Below, one piece after another: positions 27,128 to 37,469 of a stretch of DNA of 64,000 nt; the first letter of the stretch is position 1; every line of letters starts with the position of its first letter. Position numbers and translations under genes: made by a program. The stretch lies in the NCBI RefSeq assembly GCF_003403035.1, contig NZ_QURN01000013.1, positions 1-64,000 on the forward strand, in the 5' to 3' direction. Source of the DNA: Mesorhizobium denitrificans (GTDB lineage: Bacteria > Pseudomonadota > Alphaproteobacteria > Rhizobiales > Rhizobiaceae). Below the pieces are notes generated by a model. It was not told where the DNA came from. It saw only the letters and a program-made list of their open reading frames with translations, and did no database searches.

Positions 27128-27529
27128 CTACCGTATATCCGTGTCCCAATAATGTACCGGTGCCTTCAGCGCAAGGCGAATGCCACCGCGCCGCATCGAT
27201 AGTTCTGCGTGTCCGGGGATCTGCACGATTCCGGGGGCTACGCTGGTTTCGCCCGTACGAAAGTCCGTTTGCAGAATCACGATGGTGCCGAACGCTTCAC
27301 TCTCAATCGAAGCTAGGCTCGCCTGAACGGCCGTCCCATTCCAGATGGTCACATAACCTTCCACCTTGCCACCATCTAAGCCTGCCAGTGCCAGTTCGGC
27401 GTGCTCCACGACCAACTCTGCTGGCGGATTGATGTGATCGATCGGGCCGGCAGAAGCCGTTGCAGAAGCGCTAGCGACAACGACTGGTACGATCAGACTC
27501 GAAATTGCTCTCCGACACGCCCAGTTCAT
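27128..27529 (-). CDS. PCu(A)C-like periplasmic protein lacking metal ligands, possibly truncated
   Basis: The 133-residue protein has a signal peptide (SSLIVPVVVASASATASA) and a fold resembling PCu(A)C copper chaperones: EGYVTIWNGTAVQASL and VAPGIVQIPGHAELSMRRGG. However, the family's HxMx...HxM copper ligands are missing (GGIRLAL in place of GGxHLM). It has a good ribosome site (GGGGGAAGAG). It ends just before the transposase remnant, so the C-terminal ~20 residues and last strand may have been lost. It lies divergent from the MerR-type gene. Whether it still binds metal is doubtful. Confidence 0.6.
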   Translation of the reverse strand: MNWACRRAISSLIVPVVVASASATASAGPIDHINPPAELVVEHAELALAGLDGGKVEGYVTIWNGTAVQASLASIESEAFGTIVILQTDFRTGETSVAPGIVQIPGHAELSMRRGGIRLALKAPVHYWDTDIR

Positions 27530-27677
27530 CGTTGCTCTTCCCCCAATTTCGCCGAGAACATCAGCCTTTGCCAGAATTTGGGCCGATCGATGAACGGTGC
27601 CCGATCAAGAATGCGGCAAATGAACGCGATTGCAAATCAGCGTCCTTGTGACAATCTATAGGAACTGGAGGTCTACA

Positions 27678-28091
27678 ATGCTGACCATTGGAGAATTATC
27701 GCGTCGGACAGGGGTGAAGGTTCCAACCATCCGCTACTACGAACAGATGGGCCTAATGGCGGCCGCTGAGCGATCGGAAGGCAATCAACGGCGTTACGAA
27801 GCTCGTGATCGCGATCGCTTGTCCTTCATCAAGCATGCCCGCGATCTGGGTTTTACGATCGAGGCCATTCGCGAGTTGCTCGACCTGAGTGCCCATCCGG
27901 AACTTCCATGCGCCGATGCGGATAACATCGCCGTTCGCCAATTAGAGGCCGTCCGCGACAAGATCGCAAAGCTTCGGCTGCTCGAGCAGGAGCTGAGTCG
28001 CATCGCGACACGCTGCCATGGAGACCAGGTCAAGGATTGTTACGTGATCCAGTCCCTGGCGAACCACGAGTTGTGCAAGACGGAACATTGA
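27678..28091 (+). CDS. MerR-family metal-type transcriptional regulator
   Basis: This 137-residue regulator starts with the MerR helix-turn-helix (MLTIGELSRRTGVKVPTIRYYE) followed by the GNQRRYEARDRDRLSFIKHAR wing and the coiled-coil dimer helix. A C-terminal Cys pair (CHGDQVKDC, near 113 and 121, spacing as in CueR) and a final LANHELC segment suggest soft-metal sensing; Zn, Cu or redox cannot be told apart. GGAGG lies 8 bp before the ATG. It is divergent from the PCu(A)C-like gene and convergent with yqaA, so its target may be in the 148-bp divergent gap. Confidence 0.85.
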   Translation: MLTIGELSRRTGVKVPTIRYYEQMGLMAAAERSEGNQRRYEARDRDRLSFIKHARDLGFTIEAIRELLDLSAHPELPCADADNIAVRQLEAVRDKIAKLRLLEQELSRIATRCHGDQVKDCYVIQSLANHELCKTEH

Positions 28092-28095
28092 GCCA

Positions 28096-28539
28096 CTACG
28101 ACCCGATCAGTCCGAAGGTCGCCAGTGCCAGCAAGATATATCGACCCGTCTTGGCGATCGTAACGAGCACCAGAAAGCTCCATAGCGGTTCACGAAGAAT
28201 GCCGGCTGCCACCGTCAGCGCATCGCCACCGATCGGCGCCCAGCTCAGCAGAAGGCTCCAACGTCCCCAGCGACGATACCAGCCGGTGGCACGGTCGAGT
28301 GCTGCCGGGCTTACCGGAAACCAGCGCTTGTCACGAAAGCGCTCAACCCCCCGACCGAGCGACCAATTGACCACTGCGCCGAGCACATTGCCGAGGCTTG
28401 CTACAGCGACGAGGAGGACCGGTGATTGCATTCCGGCGACCAGCAGCCCCACGAGCGCGGTTTCCGACTGAGCCGGGAGAATCGTGGCCGCGATGAACGC
28501 GACGGTGAATAGCCCGCCAAGAATGGCGATATCATCCAT
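28096..28539 (-). CDS. YqaA-family (DedA/VTT-related) membrane protein
   Basis: This 147-residue inner-membrane protein fits the YqaA family. Conserved parts are FIAATILPAQSETALVGLL at the first helix, SLGNVLGAVVNWSLGRGVE in the reentrant loop, YRRWGRWSLLLSWAPIGGD and IAKTGRYILLALATF in the last helix. The family belongs to the SNARE-associated/DedA group, linked to lipid scrambling, but the role of YqaA is not settled. It lies downstream of mntR in the same direction with a 146-bp gap. The ATG at 28569 is a second possible start. Confidence 0.85.
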   Translation of the reverse strand: MDDIAILGGLFTVAFIAATILPAQSETALVGLLVAGMQSPVLLVAVASLGNVLGAVVNWSLGRGVERFRDKRWFPVSPAALDRATGWYRRWGRWSLLLSWAPIGGDALTVAAGILREPLWSFLVLVTIAKTGRYILLALATFGLIGS

Positions 28540-28685
28540 CGCAGATGCAACTGGGATGCGTCGCCACATGCACGTGCGAGCGGCCAGGTGACATAACGGT
28601 CATCGATAGCGGAGGGGACACGGAGGAAAACGCCACCACATGCTTTTCCCGCCGCTACCGCGTTTGGCGAGTATGAGCATGGTCT

Positions 28686-29135
28686 CTACCGCTTCAGGTA
28701 CACCCGGAACGCTTCGAGCGTCTCGGCGCTAACATGGTGTTCGATGCCTTCCGCGTCGATCCTCGCGGTCTCGGGACTGATCCCGAGCGCGCACAAGAAG
28801 GATTCAACGACCTGATGCCGCTCGCGGCTCACGCGTGCGAGTTCCTTACCCTCCTCCGTCAGAAATACTCCACGATAGCGCCGCTGCTGGATCAATCCCT
28901 CTGTCGCAAGACGCTTCAGCATCTTGGCGACCGTGGGCTGCGCGACGCCGAGCCTCTGGGCAATATCGACCTGGCGGGCCTCGCCGTCATGATCGATCAG
29001 ATCGGCGATGAGCTCCACATAATCCTCTACAAGTTCGGTTCGCCGGTTGCTGCGGGTCTGTCGGAAGCTCTCGACATGCGTGCCGGCGTCCACCAGCCCA
29101 ACATGGGTCTCATCGGCTGTCGTCCGATCATTCAT
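28686..29135 (-). CDS. mntR: MntR, manganese-responsive DtxR-type repressor
   Basis: The 149-residue regulator matches gamma- and alphaproteobacterial MntR along its length: [39 protein letters not shown] as the DNA-binding helix pair, [15 protein letters not shown], and the metal site [10 protein letters not shown] with [11 protein letters not shown]. Mn(II) ligands (Asp near the N-terminal helix, Glu/His in ERHQ and EHH) are visible. The start at 29135 follows a GAGGGA site. An MntR-box-like palindrome 41 bp upstream suggests autoregulation. The divergent oxidase-ZIP operon carries a second box. Confidence 0.93.
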   Translation of the reverse strand: MNDRTTADETHVGLVDAGTHVESFRQTRSNRRTELVEDYVELIADLIDHDGEARQVDIAQRLGVAQPTVAKMLKRLATEGLIQQRRYRGVFLTEEGKELARVSRERHQVVESFLCALGISPETARIDAEGIEHHVSAETLEAFRVYLKR

Positions 29136-29175
29136 CCGGCTTCCCTCGTCCTGCGCATTCCGCAAATCGGAAAAT

Positions 29176-29195
29176 ATCTTAGCCGAGGCTATAGG
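29176..29195. promoter_or_regulatory. MntR-box-like palindrome upstream of mntR
   Basis: The core TAGC-CGAG-GCTA sits at 29180-29191 with further partial symmetry outside. It has the same TAGC-N4-GCTA layout as the E. coli MntR box (AACATAGC-N4-GCTATGTT). Its position 41 bp before the mntR start fits autorepression. Confidence 0.55.
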
Positions 29196-29239
29196 TCATT
29201 CCTAGCGCGCTGCTCTCAAATCGCAGAGACAGGCGGATA

Positions 29240-29259
29240 AACATAGCCATTGCTATCTT
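29240..29259. promoter_or_regulatory. MntR-box-like palindrome upstream of the oxidase-ZIP operon
   Basis: The sequence AACATAGCCATTGCTATC matches the left half of the E. coli MntR box exactly (AACATAGC) and keeps GCTAT on the right. It lies 47 bp before the oxidase start, where a repressor would block the promoter. Confidence 0.65.
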
Positions 29260-29305
29260 TCAGATGTCGTGCTTCTCTTAATTGCAATAGCTAAGAGGGA
29301 TTCTG

Positions 29306-30436
29306 ATGAGAAGCTGGCTACCGTTCGATCTCAGACGTAGAGGGTTCCTGGGCGCCGGTCTTTTGGCCGCCGGCGGGGCCGCTTTCACCGCGCGCACTGC
29401 CCTTGGCCAAACTGCCCACCCGGCCGGACATGGCGGCGGTACAGCGCAGGCCGACGCCAACTCGGTCGTCCCGGCGCATCGTGTCGCTCATGGCGCAATG
29501 ATCACGGTCGGCGACGTCGACGATGTCCGAAACGGCTTCGATCCGACCGCCATGCTGACCGACTGGGACACGGGCACCGTTTCCACCTTGCCCGACGGCC
29601 GGCGGCTGCGGACCTTCGAGGTCACGGCGGAAGACAAGGAAATCGAGATCGCGCCGGGCGTCATGTTCCCGGCCTGGACGTTCAATGGTCGGGTTCCCGG
29701 ACCAGCACTAAGGGCGATTGAAGGCGAGCAGTTGCGCATCGTCTTCCGCAACGATGGTTCTCACCCCCACTCGATGCACTTCCATGGGATTCATGCCGCG
29801 CGCATGGACGGCGTTCCCGGCGCGGGGTTGATCGGGCCCGGTGAGGAGTTCATCTACGAGTTCGAGGCGAAGCCCTTCGGCTGCCACCTCTATCATTGCC
29901 ATGCACTGCCGTTGGCGCGGCATATCCACAAGGGCATGTACGGGCTGTTCGTCGTCGACCCGGACCCCGACCGTCATCCTGACCTTGCAGATGTGGCGCG
30001 ATCCCGGCTGCTCGGCACGCCGGAAAACGCCCGCTGGCAGGAGCTTGCCATGGTGATGAACGCCTTCGACACCACCTTCGACGGCGAGAACGAGTTCTAC
30101 GCCTGCAACACGATCGCACACTGCTACGCCGAGAAACCGATCAGGATCGAGAAGCACCGTCCGGTGCGCGTCTACCTCGTGAACATCACCGAGTTCGACC
30201 CGATCAATTCGTTTCACTTGCATGCAAACTTCTTCGACTATTACGACCAAGGCACCACGCTGACGCCGACGCTGAAAACCGTCGACGTCATCATGCAGTG
30301 CCAGGCGCAGCGGGGCATCCTGGAGTTCACCTTCGCCGACCACGAGCCAGGCCTTTACATGTTCCACGCCCACCAGTCGGAGTTCACCGAGCTCGGCTGG
30401 ATGGGGATGTTCGACGTCGTCGAGGCGGTGTCATGA
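29306..30436 (+). CDS. Two-domain multicopper oxidase partnered with a ZIP transporter
   Basis: This 376-residue exported enzyme has a twin-arginine-like signal (RRRGFLGAGLLAAGGAA). It carries the four copper-binding segments: HPHSMHFHGIH, CHLYHCHALP, FHLHANFF and MFHAHQSEF. Only two cupredoxin domains fit its size, so it is a small laccase-type (two-domain) oxidase. The His-rich HGGG segment follows the signal. The start has an AAGAGGG site and an MntR-like box upstream, and its stop overlaps the ZIP gene. Oxidation of a divalent metal, perhaps Mn(II) or Fe(II), linked to import by the ZIP partner is the simplest model, but the substrate cannot be read from the sequence. Confidence 0.88.
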   Translation: MRSWLPFDLRRRGFLGAGLLAAGGAAFTARTALGQTAHPAGHGGGTAQADANSVVPAHRVAHGAMITVGDVDDVRNGFDPTAMLTDWDTGTVSTLPDGRRLRTFEVTAEDKEIEIAPGVMFPAWTFNGRVPGPALRAIEGEQLRIVFRNDGSHPHSMHFHGIHAARMDGVPGAGLIGPGEEFIYEFEAKPFGCHLYHCHALPLARHIHKGMYGLFVVDPDPDRHPDLADVARSRLLGTPENARWQELAMVMNAFDTTFDGENEFYACNTIAHCYAEKPIRIEKHRPVRVYLVNITEFDPINSFHLHANFFDYYDQGTTLTPTLKTVDVIMQCQAQRGILEFTFADHEPGLYMFHAHQSEFTELGWMGMFDVVEAVS

Positions 30437-31644
30437 ACGAGAACTTCACGACTGACCCGAGTGCCGTCACGGTGGCCCTGCCGAAAGGCTCACGCTGGCA
30501 GCCGGCGATCTGGGTGATCCTGCCGCTCGCTGTGCTGGCTGCCGCGATCTGGTGGCTGACCGCCACCAATCCCCTCTCCCGATTCGACAATGGCGCGCCG
30601 CCGGTGGAATCCCTGACCGTCGAGCGGACGATCCTCGACCACAACGGGTTACGTTTGCTGGTCCGCGCCGGCGGCTCCGAGCCGATGACGATCGCGCAGG
30701 TGCAGGTCGATGCGGCCTATTGGGAATTCGTGCAGGAACCGTCCGGACAGATCGCCAGAGGCGAGACGGCATGGCTTAGCCTGCCGTTTCCGTGGGTGAC
30801 GGGAGAGGCCCATCTCGTCACCTTCGTAACCAACACCGGCGCGACGTTCGATCACCCCATACCAGTAGCCGTGGCGACTCCATCCGTCACCTCAGGCAAC
30901 CTCGTATCGCAGGCCATTCTCGGCGCGTTCGTCGGCATCCTGCCAGTCGCCATCGGGCTAATGTTCTACCCGGCGCTTCGCGGCGCGGGACCCGCGACCA
31001 TGGATTTCCTGCTGGCCATGACTGTCGGCCTGCTCGGCTTCCTGATCGTCGATACCTTGGAGGATTCGCTTGAGTTCGCATCGCAGGCGGCTGCGATCTT
31101 CCAGGGCCAGGCCATGGTCGTGCTGACGGCGGCGGCGAGCTTCCTCATCCTGATGGCGGTCTCGCGGCGGCAAGGCAGTCCGACGGGAGTGGCGCTCGCG
31201 ACTTACATCGCGCTCGGCATCGGCCTCCACAACCTTGGCGAAGGGCTGGCCATTGGCGCCGCCTTCGCGGCAGGCGCCGCAGGGCTCGGAACGTTCCTTG
31301 TGATCGGCTTCACGCTCCACAACATCACCGAGGGCATCGGCATCGCTGCCCCAATCCTGAAGGTGAGACCGCCGCTGTGGGCGTTCGCGGCTCTTGCGCT
31401 GCTGGCAGGCGGGCCGGCTGTCGTGGGCATCTGGATCGGCAGCCTTGCCTATGCACCGCAATGGTCGGCGCTGGCGCTGGCGATCGGCGCCGGTGCGATC
31501 CTCCAGGTCATCTTAGAGGTCGGTGCGCTGCTGGTGCGCAGCCGCGGAGGCGCCAGCGCCGCTCTCGGATCTATGCCCGTGTTGGCGGGGCTCGCCGTTG
31601 GCGTAGGGTTCATGTACCTGACGGCAATGCTCGTGAAGATCTGA
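30433..31644 (+). CDS. ZIP-family metal transporter with extra extracytoplasmic domain
   Basis: The 403-residue protein has an unusual layout. After one membrane anchor (near residues 25-45) comes a soluble domain of about 110 residues rich in beta strands (LTVERTILDHNGLRLLV, PMTIAQVQVDAAYWEF), predicted periplasmic. The ZIP body follows from about residue 155, with the metal-site helices HNLGEGLAIG (His266) and HNITEGIGIA (His296). Its start overlaps the oxidase stop (ATGA), so the two are coupled. ZIP proteins import Zn, Mn or Fe. The MntR-type box argues for Mn. Most bacterial ZIPs lack the N-terminal domain. Confidence 0.85.
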   Translation: MNENFTTDPSAVTVALPKGSRWQPAIWVILPLAVLAAAIWWLTATNPLSRFDNGAPPVESLTVERTILDHNGLRLLVRAGGSEPMTIAQVQVDAAYWEFVQEPSGQIARGETAWLSLPFPWVTGEAHLVTFVTNTGATFDHPIPVAVATPSVTSGNLVSQAILGAFVGILPVAIGLMFYPALRGAGPATMDFLLAMTVGLLGFLIVDTLEDSLEFASQAAAIFQGQAMVVLTAAASFLILMAVSRRQGSPTGVALATYIALGIGLHNLGEGLAIGAAFAAGAAGLGTFLVIGFTLHNITEGIGIAAPILKVRPPLWAFAALALLAGGPAVVGIWIGSLAYAPQWSALALAIGAGAILQVILEVGALLVRSRGGASAALGSMPVLAGLAVGVGFMYLTAMLVKI

Positions 31645-31755
31645 TACACCTTGGCGAATTGGTGACGACTAACAAGCTGGGTCTTTGTGGCCTATGATAA
31701 CAGGGAAAGACCATGCTGGTAGCCCGCATCGCGCTCGTTCCAACACAATGTCGTC

Positions 31756-32259
31756 TTAAGCCTCCGTTTCTTCGTCCGTGAACCGGCAGTAATAGGTCAC
31801 TCTGTCGGCCGGCGAATCGGTCGACGGCACGTCACGCAGCAGCACGGTCAGAACGGGGCTTCCCGTCGGCGCAGTGATGGACCCTTTTATTGTGATCGTC
31901 GGGTGATCGTCGGGGATCAACTCGAAGGCGGTCTCGGCGCCGACCGTCCGGCCCAGGCGCAACTTGCCCGAGTCGTAGTCCCCTTCCGCCGAAAAGGTGG
32001 GCTCCATTCTGTCTTGCGAGAGAAAGAGATAGAATTCCAGCTCCGAGTCTTGCGGGACACGTCCCCAGAGCCATGCTTCAGCTTTTTCTCGTGACGGTCT
32101 CACGCGGCTGACCAGTGCTTTACAGTCCTCCGGAGACGGCAGCTCCGCCTGATCGGGATACCACAGGAAAACGCCGGTCGGAGAGCTCGCTGCCGCATCA
32201 TCTGCTGCGGATATCCCGACCGCTACGAAAAGAGCACATGCTGCTTTCTTGAGCCCCAT
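31756..32259 (-). CDS. Exported protein of unknown function
   Basis: This 167-residue protein begins with a signal peptide (LKKAACALFVAVGISAADDAAAS) and is probably periplasmic. The mature part has an acidic character and strand-rich stretches (ELEFYLFLSQDRMEPTFSA, TITIKGSITAPTGSPVLTVLL) and ends near a CRFTDEE segment with a single-Cys tail. No family is recognised. It is convergent with the ZIP gene across a 110-bp gap. Codon use and a clean signal sequence suggest that it is real. Confidence 0.6.
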   Translation of the reverse strand: MGLKKAACALFVAVGISAADDAAASSPTGVFLWYPDQAELPSPEDCKALVSRVRPSREKAEAWLWGRVPQDSELEFYLFLSQDRMEPTFSAEGDYDSGKLRLGRTVGAETAFELIPDDHPTITIKGSITAPTGSPVLTVLLRDVPSTDSPADRVTYYCRFTDEETEA

Positions 32260-32283
32260 CGTCTACCTAACTCCATGCGGGCC

Positions 32284-32303
32284 AAAAGAAGACGGGCTCG
32301 TCT
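32284..32303 (-). terminator. Intrinsic terminator after the EEP-family gene
   Basis: On the minus strand a 5-bp stem (AGACG-AGCC-CGTCT) is followed at once by TCTTTT. It lies about 30 bp beyond the end of the exonuclease/endonuclease/phosphatase-family pseudogene and before the next gene start on that strand. Confidence 0.55.
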
Positions 32304-32333
32304 CGGCTTGGCCAGCGACAGACTATCGGAATT

Positions 32334-33340
32334 TCACCGCAGGATCGACAGGCGCGCGATGACCGGCAGATGGTTCGAACCGAACGTCGGACCCATGAGC
32401 AATTCGCTAAGTCCCACATTCGGCGACACGACGATGCGGTCGATCGGCGTACCGATTTGAGTCAGTGACCACAGGCGGATGCTGAATCGTGTCGGTGCCG
32501 GCCACCAGCGCGCCTCTGTCGTTCGGTATCCGGTCGAGGACAGAAAATCCCTGAAAAAAGGCGACCAGGGCGGCGTGTTCCAGTCCCCGGCGACGATGAC
32601 CCGCGCGTCGGTCGGCTCGGCTCTCAGTGCCCGTTCCAGGTCGCGGAGATACGCCGCTCGTTGCCGCCACATGCGCGTGCTTCGCGGCGTCTGTGGATGG
32701 ACCGCATAGACAATGACCGTGCGTTCGTTCACGAGCAGCTCGAACCGAACAGCATATCTGCCGCCGGTATCCGTGCTCTCGGGAGAAAACGGTCCGCGCG
32801 TCCAGAATGGGGAACCGGCTGAGGAGATTCATGTCGGTGTTGCTCTCAAGGTCGCGGCTGCTCTCGAAGGCCCACCGACCGCTGGCCAGCAACGCACCCT
32901 GCCAGGTCGAGGTCACTTCCTGCAGTACGAGGATGTCGGCACTCGCCACAGCGGGGATTGCCAGGAAATCCGCCGGGTCGGGATTGTGGACATAAACGTT
33001 GGCGGCGACGACGCTGACGGGCGTTCCCGCAGTAGACGGCGCCGGCGGCGGCAAGAAAAGAAAGGGAATGGCAGCCAACACGAGCGCGATTGTTCCAGCG
33101 ACCTTCGTCGACCGTCGCGGCAGCGCCAGGCCGACCACGAGAGCACTATGCCGGCCACCAGGAGGTGGGGTCGTATGAATAGGCGAGATCCGCGAGCCAC
33201 AGGTATCGGGAAAGGCCCATCGAACTCAGCAACGCGCCAGAAAACCCGAGTTGAGCGGTAACGACAACAATGACGCAAAGCCTGAAAATCTGACGGCCAA
33301 ACGAGAATGAGAGCAATTTTCCATCTCTGACGATAGCTCC
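32334..33340 (-). pseudogene. Endonuclease/exonuclease/phosphatase-family membrane protein, two frameshifts
   Basis: Three overlapping minus-strand frames together encode one EEP-family protein of about 330 residues. The first frame encodes membrane helices (IFRLCVIVVVTAQLGFSGAL, then YLWLADLAYSYDPTSWWPA) and runs into a stop at 33147-33145. The second carries VVGLALPRRSTK, VVAANVYVHNPD and LVLQEVTSTW (catalytic Glu). The third holds the AGDWNTPPW motif and the SNHLPVIA end (catalytic His). A one-base shift near 32785 and another near 33145 would restore the frame. It ends with a good terminator. Sequencing error is possible, but two independent shifts favour a decayed gene. Confidence 0.7.
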
Positions 33341-33427
33341 TCGGGACCGGGACTATTCTGGAGAAGCCTTGGTTTGCCAATGAGCCAATCTGGCGCACGA
33401 TTTGGGCGAGATTCATGAACAAAAGTC

Positions 33428-33458
33428 TTGACCCTCTAGCTGCTAGAGGTCGTATGCG
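33428..33458 (+). promoter_or_regulatory. MerR-type promoter with 19-bp spacer before the Zn/Cd ATPase
   Basis: A TTGACC -35 hexamer and a TATGCG -10 hexamer are separated by 19 bp, the overlong spacing that MerR regulators untwist. The spacer holds a near-perfect dyad, CCCTCTAG-CTG-CTAGAGG, of the ZntR/CadR/PbrR kind. The P-type ATPase starts 31 bp after the -10. The regulator itself is not adjacent; the MerR-type gene 5 kb upstream is a candidate. Confidence 0.75.
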
Positions 33459-33488
33459 TCTGCTCCTGAGAGAGATGGAGTAGAACGG

Positions 33489-35798
<2,310 letters not shown>

Positions 35799-35890
35799 TC
35801 GGGAAGATGTGCGGCGATGTGCGGACTGTGCCGGGAGGCGTTCTGGATGCACAAGACCCACCAGCAAAGAGAACATATGGAGGAAGCGGC

Positions 35891-36397
35891 TTGTCCTGTT
35901 TCAACAAAGTCGCCATCGCATTAGGCCTTGCGTCGATCACGATACTGTCTTCCTCGGCCGCATCGGCGCACGACTTCTCGGCGGGCGATATCAGGATCGG
36001 CCATCCGTGGTCGCGCATCGCTCCGGCCGCCGCTCCGGTCATGGGTGCATACCTTACTTTGACCAATGCGGGACCGGAAGCCGACACCCTGGTCGGTGGA
36101 TCGACGCCTCTGGCCGAACGGATCGAGATTCATCAAATGAGCATCGAGGGTGGCGTGGCGCGCATGCGGTCGCTTCCCGATGGTATCGAAATCGCGCCCG
36201 GCGCGTCCGTCGATCTTGCGCCAGGTGGCGCGCATCTGATGTTCATCAAACCTGCTCGGCCCTTTGCCGAAGGTGACCGCATCGAGGCGACGCTGGAGTT
36301 TGCGCGTGCCGGCTCTGTCAGGGTCGAATTCGTGGTTCAAAGGAACGCAGCGAAGGAGCCGGACCGAGCTGACGATCATGGCGGTCACACGCCATGA
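35891..36397 (+). CDS. PCu(A)C-type periplasmic copper chaperone
   Basis: This roughly 168-residue exported protein carries copper to cytochrome oxidase or other targets. The TTG start at 35891 has GGAGGAAG 5 bp upstream and leads into a signal peptide (IALGLASITILSSSAASAH). The copper motif HxnMx21HxM is complete: EIHQMSIEGGVARMRSL followed by GGAHLMFIKP. A final His/Asp tail (DDHGGHTP) may add metal sites. Its stop overlaps the Sco gene (ATGA), and the gene order PCu(A)C-Sco-DsbB-DsbA suggests joint function in copper-thiol maturation. An in-frame ATG further upstream would overlap the ATPase end and is unlikely. Confidence 0.88.
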   Translation: MSCFNKVAIALGLASITILSSSAASAHDFSAGDIRIGHPWSRIAPAAAPVMGAYLTLTNAGPEADTLVGGSTPLAERIEIHQMSIEGGVARMRSLPDGIEIAPGASVDLAPGGAHLMFIKPARPFAEGDRIEATLEFARAGSVRVEFVVQRNAAKEPDRADDHGGHTP

Positions 36398-36999
36398 ACC
36401 GGGTTAGGCTCTTCCGCATCTGTGTGTGGGGAGTAGTCATCGTACTTGCCGGCTTCCTGCTGGTATCGACACAGCTGTCGGAACAGCAAGCTCCTGCCGA
36501 AGCCTCGACCGGAACAGCTCGGGTCGGCGGGCCATTCTCGCTGACGTCGCACGAGGGAGAGCGGCTCGACAATCGATCGCTGGCCGGACGGCCCTACCTC
36601 GTCTTCTTCGGGTTCACTCACTGTCCCGAAATCTGCCCGACGACATTGTTCGAACTGACCGACCTGATGTCGGAACTGGGTGCGGACGCTGATAAGTTCG
36701 AGGTGCTGTTCATTACCGTGGATTCGGAACGCGACACGCAGGAGCTTCTGGCGAGCTACATGACCTCGTTCGACAGCCGCATCACCGCGTTGCGAGGATC
36801 GTCTGAGGAGACGGAGACAGCGCTAAAGGCTTTCTCCGCCTATGCGAAGAAGGTCCCCCTGGAGGGTGGGCAGTACACGATGGATCACACCACCGGCGTC
36901 TATCTCATCAAAGGCGACGGGAGCTTCGGTGGCATTCTCGACATGCATGAGCCGCGCGAAACCAGGCTGCAGAAGCTGCGCCGGCTTGTCAGCTCGTAG
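36394..36999 (+). CDS. SCO1/SenC-family copper chaperone
   Basis: This 201-residue protein is a thioredoxin-fold copper chaperone for the CuA site of cytochrome oxidase and related cuproenzymes. One N-terminal membrane anchor (VWGVVIVLAGFLLVS) places it on the periplasmic face. The metal motif CPEIC is in FGFTHCPEICPTT near residue 78, and the third ligand His is in YTMDHTTGVYLI near residue 163. It is coupled to the preceding PCu(A)C gene by an ATGA overlap. A second, distinct Sco protein is found in the copper block farther right, so the two may serve different clients. Confidence 0.9.
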   Translation: MNRVRLFRICVWGVVIVLAGFLLVSTQLSEQQAPAEASTGTARVGGPFSLTSHEGERLDNRSLAGRPYLVFFGFTHCPEICPTTLFELTDLMSELGADADKFEVLFITVDSERDTQELLASYMTSFDSRITALRGSSEETETALKAFSAYAKKVPLEGGQYTMDHTTGVYLIKGDGSFGGILDMHEPRETRLQKLRRLVSS

Positions 37000-37013
37000 C
37001 GAGGTCTGACGCT

Positions 37014-37469
37014 GTGCAGATGCTGAACAAGGTCTCGAATCAGACGGTCGACCAGCGCAATACCTGGTGCCTGTTCCTGGCATGGCTGATTGCGGTCGCG
37101 GCCACATTTGCCGCGCTGTTCATCGGAGAGATTCTGGGCCAGCCGCCCTGCAACCTCTGCTGGTTCCAGCGCGTGTTCATGTTCCCGCTTGCCATCATCC
37201 TCGGAATCGCGGTGTTCAGGCTCGATCCCGCGATCAAGCTCTACGCCCTGCCGCTTGCAGGCTTCGGCATGGCGGTCGCCGGCTTCCATACCCTGCTCTA
37301 TTTCGGCCTCATCGAGGAGGCCATAGTCCCCTGCGCCCGCAACGGCCCGTCCTGCTCGGGCGATGCGATGACGATCATGGGCGGTATGCCGCTGCCTCTG
37401 ATCTCGCTGCTCTGCTTCACGGCCATAGCCGGGCTTCTCACCTTGTGCCGCCCTGGAGTTTTCCGATGA
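37014..37469 (+). CDS. dsbB: DsbB-family disulphide oxidoreductase
   Basis: This 151-residue inner-membrane protein has four helices and the DsbB/BdbC redox Cys pairs. The first, CNLC in PPCNLCWFQR, is near residue 46; the second, periplasmic pair is in VPCARNGPSCSG. It passes electrons from a DsbA-type partner to quinone. A GTG at 37014 or ATG at 37020 may start it; GAGG lies upstream. The stop overlaps the DsbA-like gene. This oxidase/oxidoreductase pair behind Sco and PCu(A)C suggests that it keeps copper-chaperone thiols in the right redox state. Confidence 0.9.
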   Translation: MQMLNKVSNQTVDQRNTWCLFLAWLIAVAATFAALFIGEILGQPPCNLCWFQRVFMFPLAIILGIAVFRLDPAIKLYALPLAGFGMAVAGFHTLLYFGLIEEAIVPCARNGPSCSGDAMTIMGGMPLPLISLLCFTAIAGLLTLCRPGVFR

